Assembly (NCBI RefSeq): GCF_004296575.1
Contig: NZ_SAYT01000002.1
Location: 248,001 to 312,000 of the forward strand
Length of the DNA: 64,000 nucleotides
From: Dyella amyloliquefaciens
GTDB taxonomy: Bacteria; Pseudomonadota; Gammaproteobacteria; Xanthomonadales; Rhodanobacteraceae
Reading direction: 5' to 3'
Part shown: positions 37,268 to 45,893 of the stretch, one piece after another
Layout of the letters: each line of letters starts with the position of its first letter
Numbering within the stretch: the stretch's first letter is position 1
Position numbers and translations under genes: made by a program
Notes under the pieces: generated by a model
Seen by the model: only the letters and a program-made list of their open reading frames with translations
Databases searched by the model: none
What the model was told of the DNA's origin: nothing

Positions 37268-38293
37268 ATGCCCACGAAATTAGCCTTGTGTCTGGGCGCT
37301 CTGCTCATGAGTGCCAGCGCCCTGGCGCAACAGGCCCCGCCAGCGCCCACCACGAGCTCGCCTGAAACACCCGCCAAACCCATCAACCTGCAGGCGGTCA
37401 CCGTGCGGGGAGCACAGCCCGGACCGGCGCTGTGGGAGGTTCGCAAGGGCGATCATGTGCTGTGGATCCTCGGCACCATCTCGCCGCTGCCGAAGTACGC
37501 CACCTGGCAGTGGACACAACTGGAGCAGGCACTGGGGAAATCCAGCGAGATGCTCGAGGCGCCTTCGGCACGCCTGAAGATGCCGCCCAGCCTGTTCTCC
37601 CGCCTGGCACTGCAGCCGGCGGCACGCCTCAACCCGGGCGGTGCGACGCTGGAACACCTTCTGCCCTCCGACATGTACGAGCGTTGGCGGGTGTTGCGGC
37701 GCGAGTACCTGCATGACGACGACGCCTACGAGTACCAGCGCCCGATCATCGTCGCCGAGCAGCTGTTCACCCAGGCGCTCAGCGCCCACGGCCTGACGGG
37801 CGACACCGACATCGAGGACATCGTCGAGAAGCTTGCGCGCAAGCACGGCGCCCGGCAGGTGCCCGTTCGCTATGAACTGGTGATACGCAAGGTAGCGGAG
37901 CCCACCGGAAGCGTGGACAGCGACCAGCAGCAGGGCATCGCCTGTCTCGACGAGACGATGCAGATCATCGAGCACGACATGTCCAAGCTCACCGAGCGCG
38001 CCAATGCCTGGGCCACCGGCGACACGTCCACGCTGCAAAAGCTCATGCAGGGCAGCCGCGAACCTTGCGTGGTGAGCGCGATCAATGGTGATTTCGAGCA
38101 TCAGCTCAATGTCAACGACCTGCCCCAACGCATCAACGCTGCATGGGTGAAGGAAGCCGACCTCGCGCTCACGCGCAACCGGCGCACGGTCGCGGTACTG
38201 ACGATGGAACAGTTGATGTCGCCCACGGGCTATCTCGCGACGCTGAGGTCGATGGGCTACCTGGTGCAGCCGCCGGCCGACCTCAAGCAGTAA
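37268..38293 (+). CDS. TraB/GumN family protein (exported)
   Basis: Exported protein of 341 residues with a signal peptide (about 1-19, ending Ala-Leu-Ala-Gln). After a Pro/Thr linker the TraB/GumN fold begins: ALWEVRKGDHVLWILGTISPLP, the family's 'W.....h.lyLlGTiH' opening but with Ser in place of the usual His after Thr-Ile. The C-terminal part includes RNRRTVAVLTMEQL, the position of the second motif. TraB/GumN proteins are thought to be metal-dependent peptidase-like enzymes of the ChaN/EreA superfamily; the loss of the His suggests altered or lost activity. ATG 37268 has GGTGGAG upstream; the 30 codons before it are not a signal sequence. Confidence 0.82.
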   Translation: MPTKLALCLGALLMSASALAQQAPPAPTTSSPETPAKPINLQAVTVRGAQPGPALWEVRKGDHVLWILGTISPLPKYATWQWTQLEQALGKSSEMLEAPSARLKMPPSLFSRLALQPAARLNPGGATLEHLLPSDMYERWRVLRREYLHDDDAYEYQRPIIVAEQLFTQALSAHGLTGDTDIEDIVEKLARKHGARQVPVRYELVIRKVAEPTGSVDSDQQQGIACLDETMQIIEHDMSKLTERANAWATGDTSTLQKLMQGSREPCVVSAINGDFEHQLNVNDLPQRINAAWVKEADLALTRNRRTVAVLTMEQLMSPTGYLATLRSMGYLVQPPADLKQ

Positions 38294-38310
38294 TCAGTAC
38301 CAAAAAAAAG

Positions 38311-38343
38311 AAGGCCCGGCGCGCCTTGCGGCGGCCGGGCCTT
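38311..38343. terminator. Bidirectional intrinsic terminator
   Basis: A 10-bp perfect stem AAGGCCCGGC / GCCGGGCCTT with a 13-base loop. Eight A residues precede it and T-rich sequence follows, so it can end transcription on both strands. It lies between the convergent TraB/GumN gene and the S10 peptidase gene. Confidence 0.88.
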
Positions 38344-38360
38344 TGTCTTGCCTGTGCGGC

Positions 38361-39917
38361 TTACTTCGCGCCGTAGAGCTGGGCCGCATCCGCCTTGAAC
38401 GAGGATGCACTGCCGTCGCGGCTATAGAACATGTGACCGCCCGGATACACCGACAGCTTCACGCGCTGCTGCTGACCGAAGGTCGGCATCTGGTCGATGA
38501 TCAGGCGCGAGGTAAAGAACGGGCACGACAGGTCGTTGTAGCCGTGCACGATCAGCACCTTCATGTTCGGGTCGTTGGCGATCGCCTTGCGCAGGTCGGC
38601 CACCGGCTTGTCGTCGGACTCACCGCGATCCCAGGCGTTGTTGACGGTGAAGGACAGCGCCTCGTAGTGCGCATCCGTCTTCCAGCCCACCTCGCGCGTC
38701 ACGAAATCGACCATCGCACTGGTGGTCGGCGCCAGCAGCGCCTCGAGGATCGGGTCGCCCGACTGGCGACGCGCCGAACCCGGGAACGGATCGAATGCGG
38801 TGACGTTGGAGTCGTACACACTGCCGATCTTCTTCTCGGTACGGTGGATCTCGCGCAGGTAGGTGCCGATGTCGACGCGACCGTCGAGCTTGGACACCAC
38901 GGACGGATCAAGACCGGTGTAGCCCGACACCCTCTGCACCATGCGACCGATCGCGCCCGGATCCGAACGCCCCGCCAGGAAGTCGGTGACGAACTGGGTG
39001 CGGACATAGTTCTCCACATCCGTCATCGCAGCCGGCGTCAGTCGGCCCTGGGATTCCAGGTGGGCCGCCGTCATCGACGGCAGGTTGATCATCCACGGCA
39101 GCGGCGACAACGCATCGCCATCACCGATGGCGGCCGGATCGAGGTACGGCGACACCATCACCAGGCCGTTCACGCCCACGCCCATGTGGGTCTGCAGTTC
39201 ATAGGCAATGCGCGGCGCGCGATAGCCACCATAGCTTTCGCCCATCACGTACTTGGGAGCGCGCAGGCGGCCGTGCTTGACCAGCCAGTCGTACACCACG
39301 CGCGAGAGGTACTTGATGTCCGCCTCGGTGGAGTAGAAATCCTTCTTGGTCTTGTCTTCGTCCTCCAGCGAACGCGAGAAGCCGGTGCCGACCGGATCGA
39401 TGAACACCAGGTCGCTCATGTCGAGCCAGGTGTTGGGGTTGTCCTTGGTCACGGCTGCATCGGACGGCGCATCGCCATCCACGCCGAACTGGATGCGCTT
39501 GGGCCCGATCGCACCCATGTTGAGGTACACCGACGAAGCACCCGGACCGCCGTTGAAGGCGAACGTCACCGGACGATGCGGGTCGTTGCCCGGCACCACA
39601 TAGGCGGTGTAGACCACGTCGGCGATCTTCTTGCCCTTGGCGTCGCGCACCGGGATGGTGCCCACGGTCGCCTCATAGGACACCGTACGGCCACCCACGC
39701 GCACGCTCTGCTTGATGGTCTTGTCGGCCGGCAGCGGCGAGAGCTCCGCGTCGGCCTTCTTTTCCGCCTCGGCAGCCGGCTTGGCGTCCTTGCCCTCGGC
39801 CGCCATGGCGAGCGACCACGGCGACATGACCACGCCCAAGGCAAACACGGCAGCAAACCAGGCGGCACCACGCCCCGCGCGGGCGGTGCGACCACAAACA
39901 GGCAAATCTAGCTTCAT
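38361..39917 (-). CDS. S10 family serine carboxypeptidase (exported)
   Basis: Exported carboxypeptidase-like alpha/beta hydrolase of 518 residues that would remove C-terminal residues from peptides at low pH, as the S10 family does. An N-terminal signal with a long basic n-region ends near Ala-Met-Ala-Ala-Glu. A Lys/Ala/Glu-rich spacer follows. Conserved parts: FAFNGGPGASSVYLNMGAIGP (oxyanion region), the nucleophile Ser in MGESYGGYR, the Asp in HGYNDLSCPFFT and the His in YPGGHMFYSR, completing the triad. Xanthomonadales often carry several such peptidases. It shares the terminator at 38311 with the gene opposite. Confidence 0.9.
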   Translation of the reverse strand: MKLDLPVCGRTARAGRGAAWFAAVFALGVVMSPWSLAMAAEGKDAKPAAEAEKKADAELSPLPADKTIKQSVRVGGRTVSYEATVGTIPVRDAKGKKIADVVYTAYVVPGNDPHRPVTFAFNGGPGASSVYLNMGAIGPKRIQFGVDGDAPSDAAVTKDNPNTWLDMSDLVFIDPVGTGFSRSLEDEDKTKKDFYSTEADIKYLSRVVYDWLVKHGRLRAPKYVMGESYGGYRAPRIAYELQTHMGVGVNGLVMVSPYLDPAAIGDGDALSPLPWMINLPSMTAAHLESQGRLTPAAMTDVENYVRTQFVTDFLAGRSDPGAIGRMVQRVSGYTGLDPSVVSKLDGRVDIGTYLREIHRTEKKIGSVYDSNVTAFDPFPGSARRQSGDPILEALLAPTTSAMVDFVTREVGWKTDAHYEALSFTVNNAWDRGESDDKPVADLRKAIANDPNMKVLIVHGYNDLSCPFFTSRLIIDQMPTFGQQQRVKLSVYPGGHMFYSRDGSASSFKADAAQLYGAK

Positions 39918-40120
39918 CAGGAATCTCGCAAAGGCCAAATGGCAGTTAGCTACGCAGATGCCCGACACGCACGCTCCCCGCTGCGCTCAACAGACGCAGC
40001 CATGCTGGTGTCGGATGCAACCGCCATAGAAGCGGCAGGCCAACCGAGGACACCAGTGCCGTTAGGCACGGGTCGAGCAAGCCAACCTGCCACAACCCCG
40101 CAAAATCGTACGCGACCCGC

Positions 40121-40942
40121 TCAGCGAGGCAGGTAGTCGTTCGGTTCCACGAGCTGGAAGCCCGGCGTCTCGCTCACGCATTGCCGCAGCAGGAATGCGT
40201 GGCCGCTGCCGTAGAACACCACGATATGGTCGCCCGGCTTCGCCAGCTGCAGCAGGTTCGCGCAGATGAGGAAGTTGCGGCGATACCAGGCGGTGAGCAG
40301 CTCGGCACCGGGCTGTTCGCTACCCGAACCCATGCGCAGCGCGGTGCGGTAGAAGCTGTTGTCCTGCTGGATCACGGCCGGGTCGTTGACCCGCCGCAGC
40401 GCCGCCGAAAGGCCCTGCTCGGCGAGCAGCCGCTGCTGCTCGGCCATCTGGCGGTCGACCTTGGCACTCTCGGCGTCGAGCAGGCCGGCGAGGCCATGCG
40501 CATCGGCATAGGCCTTGACGGGCTCATAGGGAAAATCGCCATCAGCGTCAATGCCATACACGCCGGTGGAATGGGCCGTCCTGGCCAGGCGAAAGCCAAG
40601 CTGCACGACTTCGTTGCGCGACGGCGCCAGCGTGCCGGCCAGATACTTGGGATAGCGCTCGTCGACCGCATCACGCGGCCACTCGACGGCAACCTTGTCG
40701 GGCTTGAACCGCGCCAGCGCATCGGTGATGGCGGCCAGCTCCGCCTGGCGCTTGGGTGCCAGCACGTCGTCCACCTTCATGTTGTGGAGATCGTGACCCG
40801 GGTTCGACAGGTGGAAGAGGCCAACCATCATGACCTGGACGGGTTCCGGCTTCGATTGAGCGATCGTCGTTGGCGCGGCCAGCGCCATGATCAGGCCAAG
40901 GGTTCCGGCTGCAACGGTCTTCCACGAACGAGCTGGCAACAT
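40121..40942 (-). CDS. DUF5694 protein, TraB/ChaN superfamily (exported)
   Basis: Exported protein of 273 residues. AGGAG lies 6 bases before the ATG at 40942, which decides the start; an in-frame ATG two codons earlier would touch the ribosome-binding site. The signal ends around Thr-Ile-Ala-Gln. Motifs: VMMVGLFHLSNPGHD (about 36-50, the family's G-x-F/T-H-h motif with an intact His), DALARFKPDKVAVEW with the Glu expected for metal binding, and VVFYGSGHAFLL near the C-terminus with a second GSGH motif. These fit a ChaN/EreA/TraB-type fold with its metal site intact, unlike the TraB/GumN gene nearby. Function is unknown. Confidence 0.8.
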   Translation of the reverse strand: MLPARSWKTVAAGTLGLIMALAAPTTIAQSKPEPVQVMMVGLFHLSNPGHDLHNMKVDDVLAPKRQAELAAITDALARFKPDKVAVEWPRDAVDERYPKYLAGTLAPSRNEVVQLGFRLARTAHSTGVYGIDADGDFPYEPVKAYADAHGLAGLLDAESAKVDRQMAEQQRLLAEQGLSAALRRVNDPAVIQQDNSFYRTALRMGSGSEQPGAELLTAWYRRNFLICANLLQLAKPGDHIVVFYGSGHAFLLRQCVSETPGFQLVEPNDYLPR

Positions 40943-41052
40943 GTGCATCTCCTGAGGCAGATCACGCAGGCGACCATCGCCGGCCGCCTGCACGCAAAGT
41001 CCGGCTTGGATGCCTCGGGGTGCAGCAGGGTTTAATGGAGGCGGCGCTCGGC

Positions 41053-41646
41053 TCAGGCCACCTCGCGCCACTGGAAGTAGCGGCGATGGGCCATCTGCAA
41101 CAGCTCGCGGTCTTCGTGCGTGTCGCCATAGGCGTAGACGACCGGATAGGCATCGACGTCGTATGCCGCGCGAACCCGACGACGCTTCTCCGCACCCACG
41201 CATTGCGCGCCCCTGTATCTCCCGGTGAGCCTGCCCTGATTTCTCTCCAGCTCCGAACACAGCAACTCAAGACCGTGCTGCCGACACCAATGGGAGAGAT
41301 AGATATCCAGCGCACCGGAGACCACCACCACGCGGTCGCCCTGCTGCTTGTGCCAGAGGATGCGTTCGAGCGCATTGTCGCGCACGGCTCGGGGAATGAT
41401 GTCTCGGGCGAAACGACGCCCCTGCTCGTTCGCATGCGCCTCGTCCATACCCTGCAGGCCAAGCCGGACGGCACTCGCACGCATGGTGTTGGAAGGCACG
41501 ATGCCCAGCTTGTAGCCCAGCACCATCGGCGACAGCAGCAGACCGCCCCAACGCAACCTGATCGACGGCACGGCAAATTCCAGAAACGGACGAAACAGCT
41601 CCCTGGTGGTGATCGTGCCATCGAAATCGAACAAAGCCAGATTCAT
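41053..41646 (-). CDS. HAD-IB family phosphatase (SerB-like)
   Basis: HAD-superfamily hydrolase of 197 residues. The phosphatase loop is FDFDGTITT with nucleophile Asp7 and acid/base Asp9, motif II is VVVSGALD (Ser), motif III is the Lys in GAEKRRRV, and motif IV lies in YAYGDTHEDRELL (GDxxxD). The helical cap after motif I marks subfamily IB, which includes phosphoserine phosphatase and PgpC-like phosphatidylglycerophosphatases; the LGYKLG...SNTMRAS cap is like the latter. The exact substrate is not proven. Downstream of the AraC regulator across a REP-like repeat. Confidence 0.88.
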   Translation of the reverse strand: MNLALFDFDGTITTRELFRPFLEFAVPSIRLRWGGLLLSPMVLGYKLGIVPSNTMRASAVRLGLQGMDEAHANEQGRRFARDIIPRAVRDNALERILWHKQQGDRVVVVSGALDIYLSHWCRQHGLELLCSELERNQGRLTGRYRGAQCVGAEKRRRVRAAYDVDAYPVVYAYGDTHEDRELLQMAHRRYFQWREVA

Positions 41647-41681
41647 GCATTCCCTTTACTAGATTCGGGTTCTCGTTCTTG

Positions 41682-41757
41682 TGTAGGAGCGCACCCAGTG
41701 CGCGATGGGACTGCGCGTCATCGCGAAAGGCATTCGCGCACCGGGTGCGCTTCTGCA
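41682..41757. repeat. Second copy of the GTAG-type palindromic repeat pair (diverged)
   Basis: Left arm 41682-41705 is identical in 24 bases to the unit at 33855-33878; the right arm 41734-41757 is its reverse complement with three differences. The two arms are 28 bases apart, compared with 35 in the other copy, and the sequence between them is unrelated. It lies between the AraC-regulator stop and the HAD phosphatase start, on the same transcript direction. Confidence 0.85.
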
Positions 41758-41765
41758 TGGCGACG

Positions 41766-42701
41766 CTATTCGGCTACGACCTCCGCCAATCGCAGACGCG
41801 ACACATCGCGCAGCGGTGGCGCGCCGAAGTGGCGGCTGTATTCGCGACTGAACTGCGACGGGCTTTCGTAGCCCACACGATGGGCGGCAGTTGCCACGTC
41901 GCATTGCGCGGCCAACAACAGTCGCCTCGCCTCGTGCAGCCGCAGCTGCTTCTGGTATTGCAGCGGACTCATGGCCGTAATCGCACGAAAGTGGTGATGC
42001 AACGATGAACTGCTCATGTTGATGCGCCCTGCCAGCTCGTCGATGCGCAGCGGTTCGTCGTAGTGCCTGCGCAACCACTCGATGGCGCGCGACACCTGAT
42101 GCCCCTGACTGCCCGAGGTGGCTATCTGCACCAGCCGCGAGCCCTGGCCGCCAGTGAGCAACCGATAGAGCACTTCGTGCTCGATCAACGGCCCGAGCAT
42201 GGCGAGATCGCGTGGCGCATCGAGGAGACGGACCAGACGCAGCAGCGGATCGAGCAGCCCTCCATCCAGGGGACTCAGCGAAATGCCGGTTGCAGGCGTG
42301 CCCGCCGCCCGATCGTCCACCACCTCGGGCAACATCTCGCGTATGCGAGCCATGTCGAGCCGGAACGTCAGGCACAGGCAGGGCTCGTTCTTCGTTGCGC
42401 GCAGCACCTGCGAAGACACCGGCACGTCCACCGACGTGACCAGATAGGAGGCAGGTTCGTGCACGAAGGTCTGCTGCCCCAGCAGGATCTGCTTGGCCCC
42501 CATCAATGCCAGGCCAAGCCCCGGCTCATACATGGCGCAGACAGGGACTCCCGGCGAATCGGCCCGGAACAAGCTGAGCGCCGGCCACGCCGTGGCATGC
42601 ACGCCCTCTGTAGCCGCCAATCGTTCAACCAGGGCCGTCAATTCCTCGCGATCCTGCTCGAGACGAGAGTATTCCGAGGCACTTGAAGGCTTGCTGTTCA
42701 T
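41766..42701 (-). CDS. AraC-family regulator with AraC_N (YqhC-like) domain
   Basis: Transcription factor of 311 residues. The N-terminal half (about 25-190) fits the AraC_N (PF06719) domain: FRADSPGVPVCAMYEPGLGLALMGAKQILLG, FVHEPASYLVTSVDVPV and CLCLTFRLD. The C-terminal half holds two helix-turn-helix units, the first in IDELAGRINMSSSSLHHHFRAIT, the second in VATAAHRVGYESPSQFSREYSRHFG. In E. coli the AraC_N regulator YqhC activates the neighbouring aldehyde reductase gene; here the divergent gene is a zinc alcohol/aldehyde dehydrogenase, so the same arrangement is likely. Start at 42701 has AAGG upstream. Confidence 0.88.
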   Translation of the reverse strand: MNSKPSSASEYSRLEQDREELTALVERLAATEGVHATAWPALSLFRADSPGVPVCAMYEPGLGLALMGAKQILLGQQTFVHEPASYLVTSVDVPVSSQVLRATKNEPCLCLTFRLDMARIREMLPEVVDDRAAGTPATGISLSPLDGGLLDPLLRLVRLLDAPRDLAMLGPLIEHEVLYRLLTGGQGSRLVQIATSGSQGHQVSRAIEWLRRHYDEPLRIDELAGRINMSSSSLHHHFRAITAMSPLQYQKQLRLHEARRLLLAAQCDVATAAHRVGYESPSQFSREYSRHFGAPPLRDVSRLRLAEVVAE

Positions 42702-42778
42702 GACCTTATCGAAACATTGAGCAAAACAAGCTTGCCTGTTCCTGCACATGATGACGAGTGCCCTTTCCACCTTCGCGC

Positions 42779-42805
42779 AGGATCAGGCAAGGATCAAACA
42801 GGATC
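42779..42805. promoter_or_regulatory. Three phased AGGATC repeats, candidate operator
   Basis: AGGATC occurs at 42779, 42790 and 42800, spaced 11 and 10 bases, so all three face the same side of the helix. They lie in the 179-base gap between the AraC regulator and the alcohol dehydrogenase gene, about 75-100 bases before the latter's ATG. AraC proteins often bind such direct repeats. No binding data exist; this is a pattern-based proposal. Confidence 0.45.
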
Positions 42806-42880
42806 CGACTACCCGACACACGCGCTTGCCCGCCATACTTCAACGTCTACGCATTCGTCACCCGTCCCCAGGAGTTATGC

Positions 42881-43939
42881 ATGGCTCTCTCCATCCGCGG
42901 CTACGCCGCTCAATCGGCCACTTCCCCGGTTGCACCCCATCAGTTCGAACGCCGCGACCCGCGGCCTGACGATGTGGTGATCGACATCCTCTATTGCGGC
43001 GTCTGCCATTCGGATCTGCACCAGGCTCGCAATGAGTGGCACAGCAGCATCTATCCGGTGGTGCCGGGCCACGAAATCGTCGGCCGCGTCAGCGCGGTCG
43101 GCGACAGGGTCGGCAAGTTCAAGGTCGGCGAAATGGTCGGTGTCGGCTGCATGGTCGACTCCTGCCAGCACTGCGGCTCCTGCAGCGCCGGCCTCGAGCA
43201 GTACTGCGAGAACGGCGCGACCTGGACCTACAACGACAAGGATCGCCATGACGGCCTGCCGACCTTCGGTGGCTACTCCGAGCGCATCGTCGTGTCCGAC
43301 AAGTTCGTCGTGCGCATTTCCGACAAGCTGGATCCGAAGGCGGCGGCACCGTTGCTGTGCGCCGGCATCACCACCTGGTCGCCGCTGCGCCACTGGAAGA
43401 TCGACAAGGGCAGCAAGGTGGCGGTGATCGGCCTGGGCGGCCTGGGCCATATGGGCCTGAAGTTCGCCAAGGCGATGGGCGCCGACGTGACCCTGTTCAC
43501 TCGCACGCCGGACAAGGAAGCGGAAGCCCGCCGCCTTGGCGCCGACCATGTGGTGCTGTCCACCGATGCGAAGCAGATGGCTGCCGTGGCACGCCAGTTC
43601 GACTTCATCCTCGACACCGTGCCCTCGCCGCACGACCTCAACCCGTACCTGGGCACGCTCAAGCTCAATGGCGTGCTCTGCCTGGTAGGCCTGCTGGAGC
43701 CGATCGAGCCAGCGGTGCAGGCCGGCATGGTGATCCTGGGTCGCCGCTCCATCTCGGGCTCCGCCATCGGCGGCATCGCCGAAACACAGGAGATGCTCGA
43801 CTTCTGCGCCGAGCACGGCATCGCCAGCGATATCGAGGTCATCGATATCAAGGACATCAATACCGCCTACGAGCGCATGTTGAAGAGCGACGTGAAGTAC
43901 CGCTTCGTGATCGATATCGCGTCGCTCAAGGCTGCCTGA
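42881..43939 (+). CDS. Zinc-dependent NAD(P) alcohol/aldehyde dehydrogenase (YahK/CAD-like)
   Basis: Medium-chain dehydrogenase of 352 residues. The catalytic zinc site is YCGVCHSD (Cys42) with His64 and Glu65 in VPGHE; the structural zinc Cys cluster follows in DSCQHCGSCSAGLEQYCEN. The nucleotide fold shows VIGLGGLGHMG (about 182-192), and the segment TRTPDKEAEA after it suggests NADP(H) use (basic residue after the second strand). The sequence is closest to YahK/cinnamyl-alcohol-dehydrogenase-type aldehyde reductases. AGGAG lies 8 bases upstream of ATG 42881; the 41 upstream codons are rejected. It is divergent from the YqhC-like regulator. Confidence 0.93.
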   Translation: MALSIRGYAAQSATSPVAPHQFERRDPRPDDVVIDILYCGVCHSDLHQARNEWHSSIYPVVPGHEIVGRVSAVGDRVGKFKVGEMVGVGCMVDSCQHCGSCSAGLEQYCENGATWTYNDKDRHDGLPTFGGYSERIVVSDKFVVRISDKLDPKAAAPLLCAGITTWSPLRHWKIDKGSKVAVIGLGGLGHMGLKFAKAMGADVTLFTRTPDKEAEARRLGADHVVLSTDAKQMAAVARQFDFILDTVPSPHDLNPYLGTLKLNGVLCLVGLLEPIEPAVQAGMVILGRRSISGSAIGGIAETQEMLDFCAEHGIASDIEVIDIKDINTAYERMLKSDVKYRFVIDIASLKAA

Positions 43940-43947
43940 GCAACCAG

Positions 43948-43971
43948 GGGCGCGGCTCTCAGGCCGCGCCC
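43948..43971. terminator. Possible hairpin between convergent adh and clc genes
   Basis: GGGCGCGGC pairs with GCCGCGCCC across a six-base loop. The stem overlaps the stop codon end of the ClC gene and no clear T-run follows (only TT). It may terminate the alcohol dehydrogenase transcript. Confidence 0.4.
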
Positions 43972-45809
43972 TTGCGCCCCAGATGACGGCTTGCCTCGCG
44001 CGCCTCGCGCAGACGACGCGCGTGAGCGGCCAGCAGGTCACCGCGAGTGAGTATGCCGACCATGTGTCCGCCACCTTCACCGCCCATCACCACCAGACGA
44101 CCCACGTCGGCCTCGACCATGTGATCGGCAGCCTCGCGCAAGGTGTGGGTTTCGCGCACCATCAGCGGCGGGCGACGGACCAGCGAGCCCACGAGTGCAT
44201 CCGCGGACTTGTCCGCAGCCAGCAGATCACGACGCGTCACTACACCCAGCAACCGTCCATCGGCATCCAGCACGGGAAAGCCCTGGTGCCGGGTCTGGGC
44301 ATTGTCTTCCCCGAGCCAGTCACGAACTTCGCCCAGCGACTGCGCTGCGCGCAGGCTCACCACATGGCGACTGCAAGCCTCACCGACGCTGATGCGCTCC
44401 AGATGATCGGCCGCGTACTCCGACGGCACGTGCACACCGCGACGCGCGATCTTCTCGGTCATGATGGTGTGGCGCATCAGCAGGCCGGACACCAGGTAAG
44501 CCGCCGCACAACCGGCGAGCAACGGCAACAGCCCCTGCGTCTGCTGCGTCGTCTCGAACGCGAATACCACCGAGGTCAGGAACGCGCGCGAGGCACCGGC
44601 AAAAATAGCCGCCATGCATACCAGCGCAGCCATGTGCGGATCCACGTGCAGGCCCGGCAACCACGCAACGCATGCCGCACCCATCACGCCGCCAAGGGCG
44701 CCACCGATGGTGAACATCGGCGCCAACGTGCCGCCCGAGGTACCGCTGCCCAGCGCCACCGACCATGACACCAGCTTGAGCAAACACAGCGTGAGCATGG
44801 CCGCCATGCCGATCTGCCCGCTGAGCACGATCGAAATATTGTCGTAGCCCACACCGAGCGTCGCCGGCATCACATAGCCGACCACACCCACCACCACGCC
44901 GCCAAGAGCCGGCCACCACATCCAGTGGATCGGAAGCTTCTCGAACGCATCCTCGATGCCATAGGTGAGCTTGGTGATACCCACGCTCGCCACGCCTGTC
45001 ACCAGCCCCATGACCATATAGGCGGCCAGCGCCGCCAGCGTCGGCGCGGCCAGCGCCGGCATGGCAAACATCGGCTCGTTGCCTTCCAGCACATAACGCA
45101 CACCCGTGCCCACGGCGGCGGCAAGCGCCACCGGGATCAACGAACGGGCGCGACGTTCGAACAACAGGAGCTCGAGCGCGAGCAGCACCGAGGAGATCGG
45201 CGCGGAGAACACCGCCGCCATACCGGCGGCCGCACCAGCCGCGAGCAGCGTCTTGCGCTCATCGGCCGTCACATGGAGGAACTGGCCCAGCAACGATCCC
45301 AGCGCACCGCCCGTGGCAATGATCGGACCTTCGGCACCGAACGGGCCGCCCGTGCCGATGGCAATGGCCGACGAGACCGGCTTCAGCCAGGTCATGCGTG
45401 GCGGGATGCGGCTTTCGTTGAGCAGCACCTGCTCCATCGCCTCGGGGATCCCGTGGCCGCGGATGGCTCGCGAACCCCAGCGGGCCATGGCGCCGACGAT
45501 CAACCCGCCGACCACTGGCACGACGATGACCCACAAGCCCAGATGATTTCCGGCGGGACTGCTGAATTCGGTACTCACGCGCCCATAGAACGCCAGGTTG
45601 GTCACCAGGCCGATCAACGCCGTCAGTGCGCGAGCGACCAGCGCGACGAGGCCACCCAGGGCCATGGCCAGCGCGGCGATCCACGCCACCCGCAGCTCCA
45701 GTGGACGGAACTGCCGCGGCATGTGTGCCTCGGTAAGCGCCGGATCCAGCGAAGGAGCAAGCGGAATCGCCGCACGGGTGTGCGGATGGGGCGTCGAATC
45801 GGTATCCAT
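43959..45809 (-). CDS. ClC-family chloride channel/transporter with CBS domains
   Basis: Membrane protein of 616 residues: an H+/Cl- or fluoride-type ClC antiporter or channel (about 40-430, many helices) followed by a pair of CBS domains (about 465-600) that usually sense nucleotides. Selectivity motifs are GHGIPE (His in place of the usual Ser in GSGIPE), GPFGAEGP with the gating Glu, and GSGTSGG...P for the third. The His replacement departs from classical Cl- selective CLCs. The start at 45809 has no good ribosome-binding site; ATG 45722 (GAGG nearby) is an alternative, giving a protein without the 29-residue N-tail. Followed by YdcF upstream on the same strand. Confidence 0.9.
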   Translation of the reverse strand: MDTDSTPHPHTRAAIPLAPSLDPALTEAHMPRQFRPLELRVAWIAALAMALGGLVALVARALTALIGLVTNLAFYGRVSTEFSSPAGNHLGLWVIVVPVVGGLIVGAMARWGSRAIRGHGIPEAMEQVLLNESRIPPRMTWLKPVSSAIAIGTGGPFGAEGPIIATGGALGSLLGQFLHVTADERKTLLAAGAAAGMAAVFSAPISSVLLALELLLFERRARSLIPVALAAAVGTGVRYVLEGNEPMFAMPALAAPTLAALAAYMVMGLVTGVASVGITKLTYGIEDAFEKLPIHWMWWPALGGVVVGVVGYVMPATLGVGYDNISIVLSGQIGMAAMLTLCLLKLVSWSVALGSGTSGGTLAPMFTIGGALGGVMGAACVAWLPGLHVDPHMAALVCMAAIFAGASRAFLTSVVFAFETTQQTQGLLPLLAGCAAAYLVSGLLMRHTIMTEKIARRGVHVPSEYAADHLERISVGEACSRHVVSLRAAQSLGEVRDWLGEDNAQTRHQGFPVLDADGRLLGVVTRRDLLAADKSADALVGSLVRRPPLMVRETHTLREAADHMVEADVGRLVVMGGEGGGHMVGILTRGDLLAAHARRLREAREASRHLGRKGAA

Positions 45810-45893
45810 GGGGGAAACCCGGCTGGTTAATCCACCAAGGTTACGTGGATATAACCGCCGTAGCTGGCTGGAAAATGAACGGGGTGCAGCCAC

